This document shows, one piece after another, positions 37,701-49,700 of a DNA stretch of 64,000 bases; position 1 is the first letter of the stretch; every line of letters begins with the position of its first letter. This DNA comes from Hydrogenophaga sp. (lineage in GTDB: Bacteria; Pseudomonadota; Gammaproteobacteria; Burkholderiales; Burkholderiaceae_C): assembly GCF_018780075.1 (NCBI RefSeq), contig NZ_JADMKB010000032.1, forward strand, positions 1-64,000. The letters run 5' to 3'. The position numbers were made by a program, and so were the translations under genes. The notes below the pieces were generated by a model that saw nothing but the letters and a program-made list of their open reading frames with translations, made no database searches and was not told the origin of the DNA.

Positions 37701-40700
37701 TGGCCGGCGGCGTCAGCGGCGCGGTATCGGGCTCCAACACCACCAACCTGCTCGAAGACGAGATCACGGCCAGCTGGTCGGGGGGCTCGCTCTACGGCGC
37801 AGCCACGTCGCTGACGGTGCAGGCCGACGACGCCGCCACCGTGCGCACGCTGGCAGGCAATGTCTCGGGCAGTGCCGGTGGCGCGTTTGGTGCGGCGATC
37901 GCCGTCAACCAGGTGGGCAGCGCCGTTCTGGCGAATTTGTCGGGCATGACGCTGCATGCGGCGCCTGCGGTGGTGACGGTAGACGCCGATCTGCGTGGCG
38001 AGATCAAGTCGGTGGCCGCCTCAGGCGCAGCCTCGGCAGGGGCTTCGGTCAACGGGAGCTTCACGACCAACGAGGTCGAAGCGAGTGTCCAGGCGCAGGT
38101 CCTGGGTCTGCTGCAGATCACCGATGCCGGTGCATTCACGGTGAGCGCCGACAACGACGCCGACACCTACTCTCTGGCGGGAACGATCAGCGGCTCCGGT
38201 GGGGCGGCCGTCGGTGCGGCGGTGTCGGTCAACGACATCGGCGGCGATGTGACTGCACTTCTGAACGACAGCACGCTGCGCGCCACCGGTGCGGTCAATG
38301 TGCAAGCCACCACCTCGGGCACCATCGAGTCGGTTGCGGCCGGCGTGGCCGGCGGTGGCTCGGTGGCCCTGGCGGGCTCCAACACCACCAACGGCATCAC
38401 CTCGACGGTGCTGGCGCAAATGGACAACACCACCCTGGTGGTCAATGCTGCATCGTTGGCGGTGCTTGCACGCGACACCTCCACCATCAAGTCGTTCGCG
38501 GGCACGGTGGCCGGTGGCGGCACAGCCAGCGGCGGCGCCGCACTGGCGCTGAATTTCCTGGGCCGCACGGCGGAAGATGCGGACCGCAGCAAAGTGGTGA
38601 AAGCCGAAGTACTGGACAGCATCGTGCGCAGCACCGGCGCAGTTCAGGTCAACGCCTATTCCACGTCGGTGATCGAGTCGATCGGCGTGGCCGCCGGGGC
38701 CAGCGGTACCGCCGCCATCAACGGCTCCAACGCCACCAACCTGCTCGAAGACGAGATCACGGCGACGTGGACAGGATCAGATCTGAGCGGCAGCAGCACG
38801 CTGGCGGTCAGTGCGCGCCAGGCGGCACAGATCGATTCACTGGCCGGCAATGTGTCGGGCAGCATGGGCGCGGCTGTGGGGGCGGCGCTGGCGGTCAACC
38901 GCATCGGTACCCAAACCAATGCCAAGCTGGTGGGGGCAACGCTCTCAAATTTCAACAGCGGCATCGGTCATTGGACTCAAACCACCGACGACCTGCTGTT
39001 GTCTGCCGAAAGCGACAACCAGATCAACACCATTGCCGTGGGCATGAGTGCCGGCGCTTCCGGCGTGCAGGGCTCGGTGGCGGTCAGTGTGATCGGCTCG
39101 CAGACCCACGCTGTACTGGGCGCCGATGGCTACGTGTCCAGCGTTATTGCCGCTGACTCGGTCGCCGTGACGGCCAACAGCCGGGACCGCATCCGCGCAC
39201 TGGCGGGTGCTGTGGGATTGGGCGCGGCGGGGGTGGGCGCTGCCGGGGGTGTTCTGACCAACATCATTGCGAGCGACACCTCGGCGGGTTTGATGGGGAA
39301 TGACACTCACGTCAATGCCCTGGCCAACGGCAGCGGTTTGACGGTTCGCGACGCGGGTCTGGCCAGCGCGCCCGACCTGATGGACACCACCGAGCTGTCC
39401 GATGCGGTGCTCGATGGTGCCAGTTTTGCCACCCGCACCGTCAAGGGGATTGCGGTGCAGGCCACCTCGATCCAGCAGATCGGCGCGCTCACCGCAGTGG
39501 CCGGTGGTGGCGCCCTGGGCGCCGCCGGAGCGGCCATCAATGTGGATCAGATCGGCGGCAGCACGCGCGCCTACATCGACAGCGCGCACTGGGTCAACGA
39601 CTACGTGGTGGGCGTGTCCGCCGATCAGGACGTTGACGTGATGGCCGCCAACCACGCCATGGTGGCCAGCTCGGTCACGGCGCTGGCCATCGGGGCGGCG
39701 GGCGTATCGGGTGCGGTGGGCACCGAAATCATCGAGCGAAGCACACGCGCCGAAGTGATCGACGGCGCCCGTGTGTTTGCGCAGGACGCGCTTTCTGTGA
39801 AGGCCGTCTCCACCAACGCGGTGGCGCAGATTTCAGCCGGTGCCGCCGGTGGTGCGGTGTTTGGTGTGGCCGGCAGCGGTGACGTGGTGCTGCTCAAGGG
39901 CGCCACGGTGGCGCTGGTGGACCACGCCACCGTCAAAGCCAACAGCATTGCGGTGGTGGCCGACGGCAGCAACGCGTCCAACCTGGTAGCGGGCGCGGTG
40001 AGCTACGCGGGCGTTCCAGGGGGCGTGGGCGTTGGCCTGAGCTTCACGGTCAACGTTTCCGGTTCCACGGTGCGCGCTCTGGTGGACGATTCGACGCTGG
40101 CAGCTGATGGAGCGGTCGTTGTCGATGCCGACAACCGCACGGAATCGTTTTCGGTCAGCGCTTCTGCCGCCGCAGGCGGTTCTTACGGGGCCGCTGTGGG
40201 CGCTTCCGTGAGCGTGATGGAAGGCACAACCGAGGCCGCCGTGACGGGCACCACGACCATTGGTCGGCGTACCCTGGCCACGGGGCTGCTGTCCTCAGCC
40301 GGTGACGCGCCGGTCACCCTCAACCTCGCCTCTGGCTACGACCTGGTGGGCACTGGCAACCAGTCGGCCGTGCGCCTGGCCCTGAGCGATCTCGCCGGGC
40401 TGGTGAGCTCGGCGTCGGCCGTGGTCACTGTGTCCGACGGTGAAAACACCGTGACCGCCGTGCGCCAGGCCGACGGAACCTACCTCGCCAACGTGTCGAC
40501 CCTGAACGACGGCGTTCTGCTGGCCCAGGTGCTGATCATGGAGAGCGGTGTGCAGAAGGTGGCCACGACCACGCTGTCCAAGTCCACCGGCATCAACGCC
40601 TCGGACGCCGCCCTTGTGGCCGCCAGCCTGCCGGCGGCGCAAACGCGCATCTCCACCCTCTCCAGCTTCTCTCAGGTGGACGCGCGCAACCTGGATGCGG

Positions 40701-43700
40701 TCACCTTCGTCCTCAAGTCCGACGCGGGACCCACCGCCAACAGCGCGGCCACCGTGATCGTCTCCGACGGCACGCGCCAGGTCACGGCCACGCTCAACGC
40801 CGATGGCTCCTACACCGCCGACGTGAGCACGCTGGGCGACGGCATCCTGACCGCGCTGGTGAGTGTGCCGGGCACGGCCACCACCACCGCGCGCGTGACC
40901 TTTGCGAAAGAATCGGGCGCTGGCTCGCTGTCCATCACGGCCGACGAGACCGTGGTGCTCAACCACAACGCCGGCCAGGTGGGCGCAGGCGGTGTGGCCG
41001 GTGTCGGCGCATCGGCCAACGTGGTCGTGGGCAAGAGCACAGTCGATGCCACGCTGAGCGCGACGAGCGTGCGTGTCTCCGGCGAACTGACCGTGGCCGC
41101 TGAGCGCGCGGCCGACATCGACATGATCACCGCCACCGGCGGGGGCGGTGGCATCGCCGGCATCAGCGGTGCCGTCGGTGTGCTGGTGTTTGGCAGCGCG
41201 CCCGACAGCAACGCCAACAGCGAACTCAATGGTGGTGGCGGTACGCTGAGCCAGATCGGTGGCGCCACCGAATCGGACCGCACGAGCGGCGCCGGCGGTG
41301 GTCTGAGCACGACCGAAGCGGCCGCGCTCAACAGCAGCGGCAACTACGACACGCAGGCCGCCTACGCGGGCGCCTCAGGCTGGCACCGCACTTCGGCCAC
41401 CGTGTCGGCGCCCACCATCGTGGCGGGCTCTCTGGCGGTGCGCAGCCTGGACCGCACCGCCGTGGACAACAACGCCGGCGCGGTCGCGCTCGGCGGTGCC
41501 GCGGGCGTGAGCGCGGGCGTGGCCATCACCCTGCTGGGTGGGGCCAATCACGCTGGCGTGTCCTCGGGCAACGTCATCGTGGCCGACGCCGTGTCCATCG
41601 AGTCGGGCATGCGCACGCCGGTAAGCGGCGAGCCTGCCATCGAGAGCCGTGCCATTGCCGGTGCGGGCGGCTTTGTGGGTGTGGGTGCGGCGGTGTCGGT
41701 GGCGTCCAATGCCACGGCCAGCAGCGCAGCGCTCACGGGCTCGCTGCAGGCGGGCGGTGTGGTCAGCGTGCGCGCACAGGACCAGACCTCGCTGCTGAGC
41801 GAAGCCTTCGGCGCGTCGGTGGGCGCGCTGGCGGTGGGCGTGGTCACTGCCACGGCGGCGCAAACCGGCACCGTCAACACGGTGCTGGCGGGCTCGCTCC
41901 GCAGCGAAGGCTTCAGCGCGCTGGCCGAACGCGATGCCAGCGCCGTGGCCAAGGCGCGCGGCGGCGTGGCCGGTGTGGTGGCCGGCTCGGGCGCAGCTGC
42001 CACCGCGACGGACGCGGGTGCTGTGGCACTCAGCTTGGGCAGTGGTTCGGCCATCCACGCGGGCAGTGGCGATCTGAGCCTGCAGGCCAAGTCCAACCCC
42101 TCGGCCAGCACCAGTGCCATCGGCGTGTCGGTGGCCGCCGGTGCGGCGGTGGGTGTGTCGGCGGCGCTCTCCGAGGTCGAGACCGAGGTGAGCGTGACGG
42201 CCGCTGGGCCGGTGAGCCTGAGTGGCGCCGACATGCTGGTCTCGGCGGTGCTGGGCAGCGGTGACGGCTCGGTGACTTCCGAGGCTGTGGCCGGCGGCGG
42301 CGGTCTGTTGCTGGGTCTTCAGGGGGCAGGCGCTTCGTCCACCAACCTGGGCCAGGTGTCGGTGGTCCTGGGCAGCGTCACCTTGGCCGCCAGCGGCGAC
42401 GTGGGCATTTCGGCCAACGACGCCATGACCGCGACCGCGACCGCCACCGGCGTGGGCGCGGGCTTCGTGGGCGCGGGTGTGGCCGTGGCCAACACCGCGA
42501 GCACCTCCACCGTCAGCACCAACCTGGCCGCCCTGGGCGGCAGCGTGGCGGGCAACCTCGCCGTGAGCGCTCGCGGCGACGAGATCGTCGACGCCGACGC
42601 CGTGGCCGGCAGTGGTGGCGTGATCGCCGGCGCGGGCGCCGAGGCCACGGTGAACCACCAGCAGACCGTGAGTGCCACCGCAGGCACCGCCGCCAGTGGC
42701 CTGAGCGTGGCGGGCACGACCACCCTGAGCGCTGACCGCAAGCTGCGCTACGACAGCCAGACCGAAACCGTCAATGCCTCCGCCTTTGGCGGCTCGGGCG
42801 CGGTGACGCGGGCCACCCTGACTGGATCGGCCCTGGCCGCTCTGGGCGACCACGCCACGCTCACCGGCGGGCAACTGCGCGTGCTGGCCACCAACGACGT
42901 GGAACGAAGCGATCTGCTGGCCGTGAGCGCGCGCGGCGGCGGCGGCGGCGTGATCGCCGGTGCCGGTGCCGACGCCAAGACCGTGATCAACGGTACCGCC
43001 ACCGCCGAACTGGGCGACGACGTTTCCCTGGTGCTGGGCGGCAACACGGCCGGTTTGCTGGAGCTGCGTGCCTACAACCAGTTGCGCGGCTCTTCGGTCG
43101 GGCGGCTGGACCTGGGTGGCGCCATTCCCATTGCGCTGGTGGACACCGAGATCCGTTCCACCGCCAACGCCAACGCCACCGTGGGTGAGCGCAACGACAT
43201 CCAGGTGGCGGGCGAGGTGTATGTCAACGCGATGTCGTATGTGGACATCGAGGCCAACACCATCACCAAAACCTACGGTGCGGCCGCAGGCGCCCAGGGC
43301 GATGCCCTGGCTCACGCCAACGTGAACAACGTGGTGACCGTGGGCGCCGACACCCAGCTGGTGGGTGAGGGCGCGGTGACGCTGCTGGCCGGGCAAGACC
43401 GCGACTTCGGGCGCAACAAGAGCTTCGTGACCGCGCGCGCCGACCTGTTCAACCACGCAGCCATTCCGGTGTCGGTCAACCCCGACGCCGACGCTGAACT
43501 CACGCTGAACAACACCGTCAACCTGCTGGGCGACGCCGTGCGCTCAGGCAGCACCATCCAGGTGGGTGGCATCGAAGGCAGCTACGTGGTGCAAGGCAAG
43601 GGCAAGGTCAGTGACTGGACGCGCGATGTGGGCGAGCTGGTGGGCGTGAGCAGCGAATACGGCAGCTCCAAAAAAACGCTCAATGCCAACACCGTGCTCA

Positions 43701-46700
43701 GCGGCTTGCTCGAAGCCGGCTACGGCAACAAGCAGGTCATCGTCATCAACCCCAACGGCACGCTCGATGCCAGTCAGACGAAGGGCAACATCCGCTACAG
43801 CATCGGCACGGAAGACCTGGCCGCCACCGGCGCGGCCTACCTGGACACACTGTATGCCCAGCTCAAGAACTACGGCGACGGCAACCCCAACGTTGACAAC
43901 GAGGTGGAGACTTTTGTGAAGGCAGAAATTGCCTTCTACCTGGAGACCTTGCTGCGCGAGGGCTTTGCCACGCTGGAGACCGACCCCGACACGGGACAGA
44001 TCGAGGTCGTGGCACAAGCCAACGTGCCAGGCACCTTCCTCACCTTGCAGAGCGTGCGGGCGGGCAGCGGCAATGTGGAGCTGTTCGGCGACAACGTGAC
44101 CGGCAATGCCGAGATCGTGGCGCGCGCCGATTCCGAGATCCTGATCGACAACCACAGCCCGATGAACATCCGGGTCAAAGACCTGATCATTGACAACTCC
44201 GGGGGCTTTGCCAAATACAACGGCGTCTACCTCACCAAAGACGACGGCACCGAGATCGCCGGCTACAACCGCGATGCCAAGACCGGAGCCACCTTCACGG
44301 TGGACAGCATCGACACGCGCGGCGGCGGCGCCGGCGAAGAGTTGCCCACGCTGAGCGTGATCAACCGGTATGTGTCCACCGGTGCGGTGTCGGGATCGGC
44401 CGTGATCGCCACCGCACCCGACGGCAGCAGCGCCGACCTGCGCCAGGACCAGCTGCGCGCGCCGGAGATCCGTGTCAACGGCCTGCTCTACAACAAGCTC
44501 GGCCCGATTCTGTTGACCAACACCGCGGGCAGCATCTCGGTGACGCAGGAAGACGCCTCGTATGTGCCGCGCCTGGACGGCCTGGAGGTTCAGGTCAATG
44601 CGGGCAAGAACATCGTGCTGTCTTCGCCCAGTGTGAGCCAGTCGGTGGGCGGCTCGCCCGAAAACCTGTATGCCGTGGCCTACAACACCGATCAGCAAAC
44701 GAAGCTGGACAACATGGGTGTGGTGCGTTGCGGCGCCGCCCGCGCGGGCTTGCCTGCGCAAACCAGCTTTGATGCCAATTGCGTGCGCAACGGCTCCGGG
44801 GGCATCTACGCCAGCGGTGGCATCTTCCTGGGGGCGCGTTACCTCAACATCAACGGCACCATCCAGTCGGGCCAGCCCGACTACACGGTCACCCTGACCA
44901 CCGCGTCGGTGGGCAGCACCATCAGCGCGTGGGAGTCCCAGTGGACCGCCAACCGTGGCACCTATCTCGCCAGAGGCCGATCGTCTCTGGTGCAGGTGGC
45001 CGGGCGCCTGCCCACCGACAATGAGGCCGAGATCAACAAACAGTTTGCCAACGGCAGCATCAACCTGGCTCAGCGCAACAGCCTGATCGCTGCCATGGAC
45101 GCGCGCCGCAAGCAGCCTGTCGTGTACTACGACGCCGAGTCCAACCGACTCAAGGTGGCCGCCACCGAGGTGACCGGCGGTCTGGTGGAGGTGGTGGGCT
45201 CCATCATCAACACCGGTGGCGGCGTGATCCGAGCGCTCGACGGCTACGCCCGCTTCGACATCGACAACCAGACCGGCTACGGCATGGACCTGCTGGGCCT
45301 GGACACCGGGGGCGACGCGGGTGTGGTGCGCATCACCGACCTGAGCCGTCCGGTGACGACCGACGGGCGCATCACAGGTTATGAGGTGACGACCTACCAG
45401 CGCGACGCCAACGGTGCCTTCAAGGCCACCACCACCGCAGGGCGCGGCGGGTCGTTGATCGGCTCCAGCAACTCCACCCTGACCACCCCCAACGCTTTGC
45501 GTCCCGAGCTGCGAGCCACCTTCAGCTACGCGCCGGTGGAGGACAGCACCTACGTCTGGTCCGCGGGCTACGAATACGGCCAGGAAAAGCGCTACTGGTA
45601 CCAGAAGTCTTCCTCCCTGTGGGGTGCCATCAACCTGGGCAGCATCAAGTGGAACAGTGTCGACACCATCAACAAGACATCCACGGCCATGCCCGAGGGC
45701 ATCTACGTCACCACCGAGACGCCGCTGACGCAGAACTTCTCGATGGGTCTGCAGACCTACACCACCGATGCCGAGAGCGAGATCTACTACCGCAAGTGGT
45801 CCAAGTGCGGCACCTTGTGCTTCAAGAAGACCTACTACGTGGACTACCGCACCGAGGTGGGCAAGCGCGACGTGTTCACCCAGCGCGTGCGCGCCGACCA
45901 CCCCATCGCCATTGAGCTGGTGGGCTACAACACGGGTCTGATCGACATCACCAGCAAGGGTGGCATCGGCATTGCCGGAGCCATCACCAACGACAGTGGT
46001 CTGGTGAGTCTCGATTCCACGCTGGGCGCCATCACGCAGCTCAGCGGCGGCACGGCCGTGACCGGCAACGACCTGCGTTTTTATGCCGCCAAGGGCATTG
46101 GCTCCGAAGGTGCGCCGGTCAACGTCATCACGGGTACCGGCTCATTCACGGCCCAGTCGGACAGCGGCAACATCGCCTTCCAGAGTCTGGGTGGTGCGTT
46201 GCGCATCAACCAGGTGTCCACCACCGGCAAGGTCTGGTTGCTGGGCGACGAAGACATCCTGGGCCTCAATCCCGGCGCGGTACACGTGTCTGGCAGTCGC
46301 ATCGAACTCTCGGCCCCTCGCGGCGGCATTGGTGAGTTCAATGCCGACGGCAGCGTGAAATCGACGTTGAACATCCAGACCGAAGATTCGGCGGGTGGCG
46401 GCATCACCGCCCATGCGGCGCGAGGCATCGCGCTCAAACAGAACTCGGGCAACCTCTGGGTGGACCAGGTGGCCTCCAGCGGAGGCGATGTCTACATCGA
46501 GACCGCGGGTGACCTGATCGACAACAACCGCAACGAAACCCGCGACCTGCGCACCGAGGAGGAGCTGCTGGCGCTGTGGAGCGCGGCATCGTTGCAAGGC
46601 GACAGCGCGGAGGTCAGCCGCCAGCGCACACTCACCAACACCCGGACCCAGTTCCGACGTTACTGGAGTCTGCGCAACGCGCAGACCACGTCCATCGATC

Positions 46701-49700
46701 CAGCCACGGGCGCGGTGACCGCCTTCACCGCCGACGCCTACGATCCCAACACCTATGTGTTCGTCTTCTCGGCCGACGAGAAGGATCGCCTGGCCCAGTC
46801 AGGTCTGACGGCAGCGCAGATCACCGCGCTGGAGGATGCGCGTGAACAAGAGCTGAGCGAACTGCACAAGCTCTATGGTGCGACGGACTACCAGATCAAC
46901 GAGGCGCTGATCGTGAGCGAGGTGAACGCTGCGCTGGTGGCATCGGGCTCGGCTGCGGTCGATGCCCAGGCCACCTGGAGCGACGCCGAGCTCAGGAGCC
47001 CGTTGCCCAAGGCGATCTTCTCCAAGTCGTCCACCGACACCCAGACCCGCATCGAAGAGCCCAACGTGGTGGGCAACCGCGTGGTGCTGCGCCCGGGTGG
47101 CAAGATCGGTCGCGACGAAGGCGCGGTCACCATCAACCTGCTCAAAGCCGGGGGTCTGACCACCGACGACCAGCTCACCATCATGTCGGCCGAAAGCGAC
47201 GACATGACGCTGGACAAGAGCAACTGGCAGTTGACCGTGGTCAAGAAGGACACCTTCAACGTCTTGTCCAACAAGCTCAACGTGACGTCCAACGGGTTCG
47301 TTTACCTGGGCGCCGACGAAACCGATGCCTACCCCACCGGCGGCAACGCCAACCTCGAACAGGTCACGGGCAATGGCGAAATCCGCATCAAGGTCAGCGG
47401 CTCCATCCTCAACGCCTCCGATTCCACCGCCGCCGTGATCCAGGGCCACAAGGCCATTCTGGAAGCGGCCAGCGGCTCCATAGGCACGGCCGACAAGGCC
47501 GTCACGCTCAGCCTCACCGGCGGTGGCACGGCCAGCGCCGCGACCTTGGTGGCGCGCGCGCAAGACGGCATCTGGATCAATCAGACCGGTGACATGCGCG
47601 TGGCCGACGTGTACTCGCCGGGCGCGGTCATGCTCACAGCGCAAGGCGCCATGATCGACGCGCGCGGCCTCGACCGCACCCGCGCACTCGAGGCAGGCGA
47701 AGCCACCCTGATCGCGCAAGGCGGCTCGGTCGGCTCGGCGGCCAATCCCTTCGTGGTCAAGACCAGCACCACCGGAGGCGTCAATGCCACCTCGGCCGCT
47801 GGCTACTCGGTGTACCTGGCGGGTGCAGAAACCGGCCTCACCGTGAACAGCATCAGCTCCGGTGGCGACATCTACCTGGACGCCGCGCAGAAAGGCGTGA
47901 TCGCCAATGGCGACCTCAGCGCCACGGGCCGGGTGAATGTGCTGGCCACCCAGGGCATCGAGCTGCAAGGGATCAGCGCGGGCAGCGGCGTGTCGCTCAT
48001 CGCCTACGGTGGCGACGCCGATGTGTTGGGCAACATCAGCGCCGCAGGCCCGGTGAACATTGTGGCTTCAGGCGGCATCTCCACGCTGGACATCAACTCG
48101 GGACAGGACATCACCCTGGATGCCCACAGCGGCAACCTCGACGTGGATGGCGATCTCGTGGCCGTGGGCGGCATCGACGTCACAGCCGGTGGCACCGGCA
48201 GCATCACCATGGCCAGCGGCTCGCAGTTCAAGGCCATCTCGGGCGGTATCAACCTCTCGGCCGACGACGTGGGCCTGAGCTCACTCGACGCCGCACGTTC
48301 GGTGGTGGTCGTGGCCGACGGCGACATCACCGACACCAGTGCGGACACGGGCACCGTCAATGCCGCGGGCCTGAGCGTCACACTCAGTGCGGGTGGCTCC
48401 ATCGGCGTGCGCGGCCAGGCGGTCGACGTCCTGACCAGGCAGCGCAGCAAGCTCGTGGCCACGGCCGCGGGCGATGCCTTCCTGAGTTCGGACACGGGCT
48501 CCATGCGAATCGCCCAGGTTTCCGCGGGCGGCGATGCCGTGTTGAGTTCGGCCTTCGATCTCATCGACGACCGGGGCACGCGGACCCAGGCGGTGGATGC
48601 GGACAATATCGAGCTGGTGGCCGGCGGCGACATCGGCCAGTCCACTCTCGCCATGACCGTCAAGACCGCCGCCGACGGAGTCGTGCGACGGGCTTCGGCG
48701 GGTGGTTCGTTGAACCTCCATTCGCCACAAGGCGCACTCAAGGTCATTGATGGCAGTGCCACCCTCGGGCGCATGGCGCTCAATGGCAGTGTGGCGGGTC
48801 TTTCGCTCGGCGGTACCCTGACGGCTGGTCAGGGCATGGCCCTGTCTGCGGGCACCCAGGTGATCGGGTTGGGCAGCACGTCGTCACTCACGAACGCCAA
48901 CGGCAGCGTGGTGCTGCAAGGGCGCAGCATCACCATGGCCGACGGCTCGACGGTGGATGGTGGCAATGGCACGGTGGTGATGTCCGCCACCGGCGACATC
49001 ACCCTCACCGGCATCCGGACGGCGAACAACACCTCGGGCGCGATCGTGGTGTCCTCCACCGCCGGTTCCGTGCTCGACGGTGGCGAATCCCGCACCGACC
49101 TCCAGGTCGACAGTGTCAACGGCGCGATCATGCTGTCCGCGCTTGGCTCGGTCGGCGACACCAGCCTGGCCGACGGCGCCATGGGTCGCCGGATCGAGAC
49201 CCAGGCCCCCGTGCTCACCGTCACCAGCAAAAACGGTTCGGTGGCGCTCGACCAGGGCGGCGCCACCCGCAATGCGATCATCACGGCGCGTCAGAACGCG
49301 GAACTGATCGCGGAAGGCGCGGTGGTCGCGACCAAGGTGGCATCGGCGCTGGGCAGCGTGCAGGTTCGCAGCGAGCAGGGCGGCGTGAAAGTCACCAGCG
49401 TCACCTCGGCACAAGATGTGACCATTGGCGCTGCAGGCAAGATCGAGCTGGTGGCATTGACCGCACCGCGTGACATCACCCTCGCCAGCACCGGCACGGC
49501 CGCGACGGCCACCGACCGGGGCATCACCGCAACCTCGTTGACGGCCGGACGGCACCTCGCGCTGTCAGCACGGGGCGCCTTGGCCGACAGCCGCTTCGCC
49601 ACCGTGACGGCGAAAGCCGGGAGCTTGACCCTCGACACCGGTGGCCGCTTGACCGTCACCGGCACCACCAGCGGTTACGGTCAGGTGGGCATTGCCAGCG

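Noticed and set aside
35081-38950. CRISPR array
   Set aside because: The 990-bp period and in-frame coding repeats are protein repeats; there are no short repeat-spacer units or cas genes.
28430-43456. Long minus-strand open frames opposite the giant adhesin (for example 28430-30265, 31277-33484, 35929-37767, 41375-43456)
   Set aside because: They mirror the GC-rich repetitive plus-strand gene, have repeat-driven His/Arg/Gly-rich or Ala/Pro/Ser-rich translations without domains, and lack start signals. They are antisense shadows.
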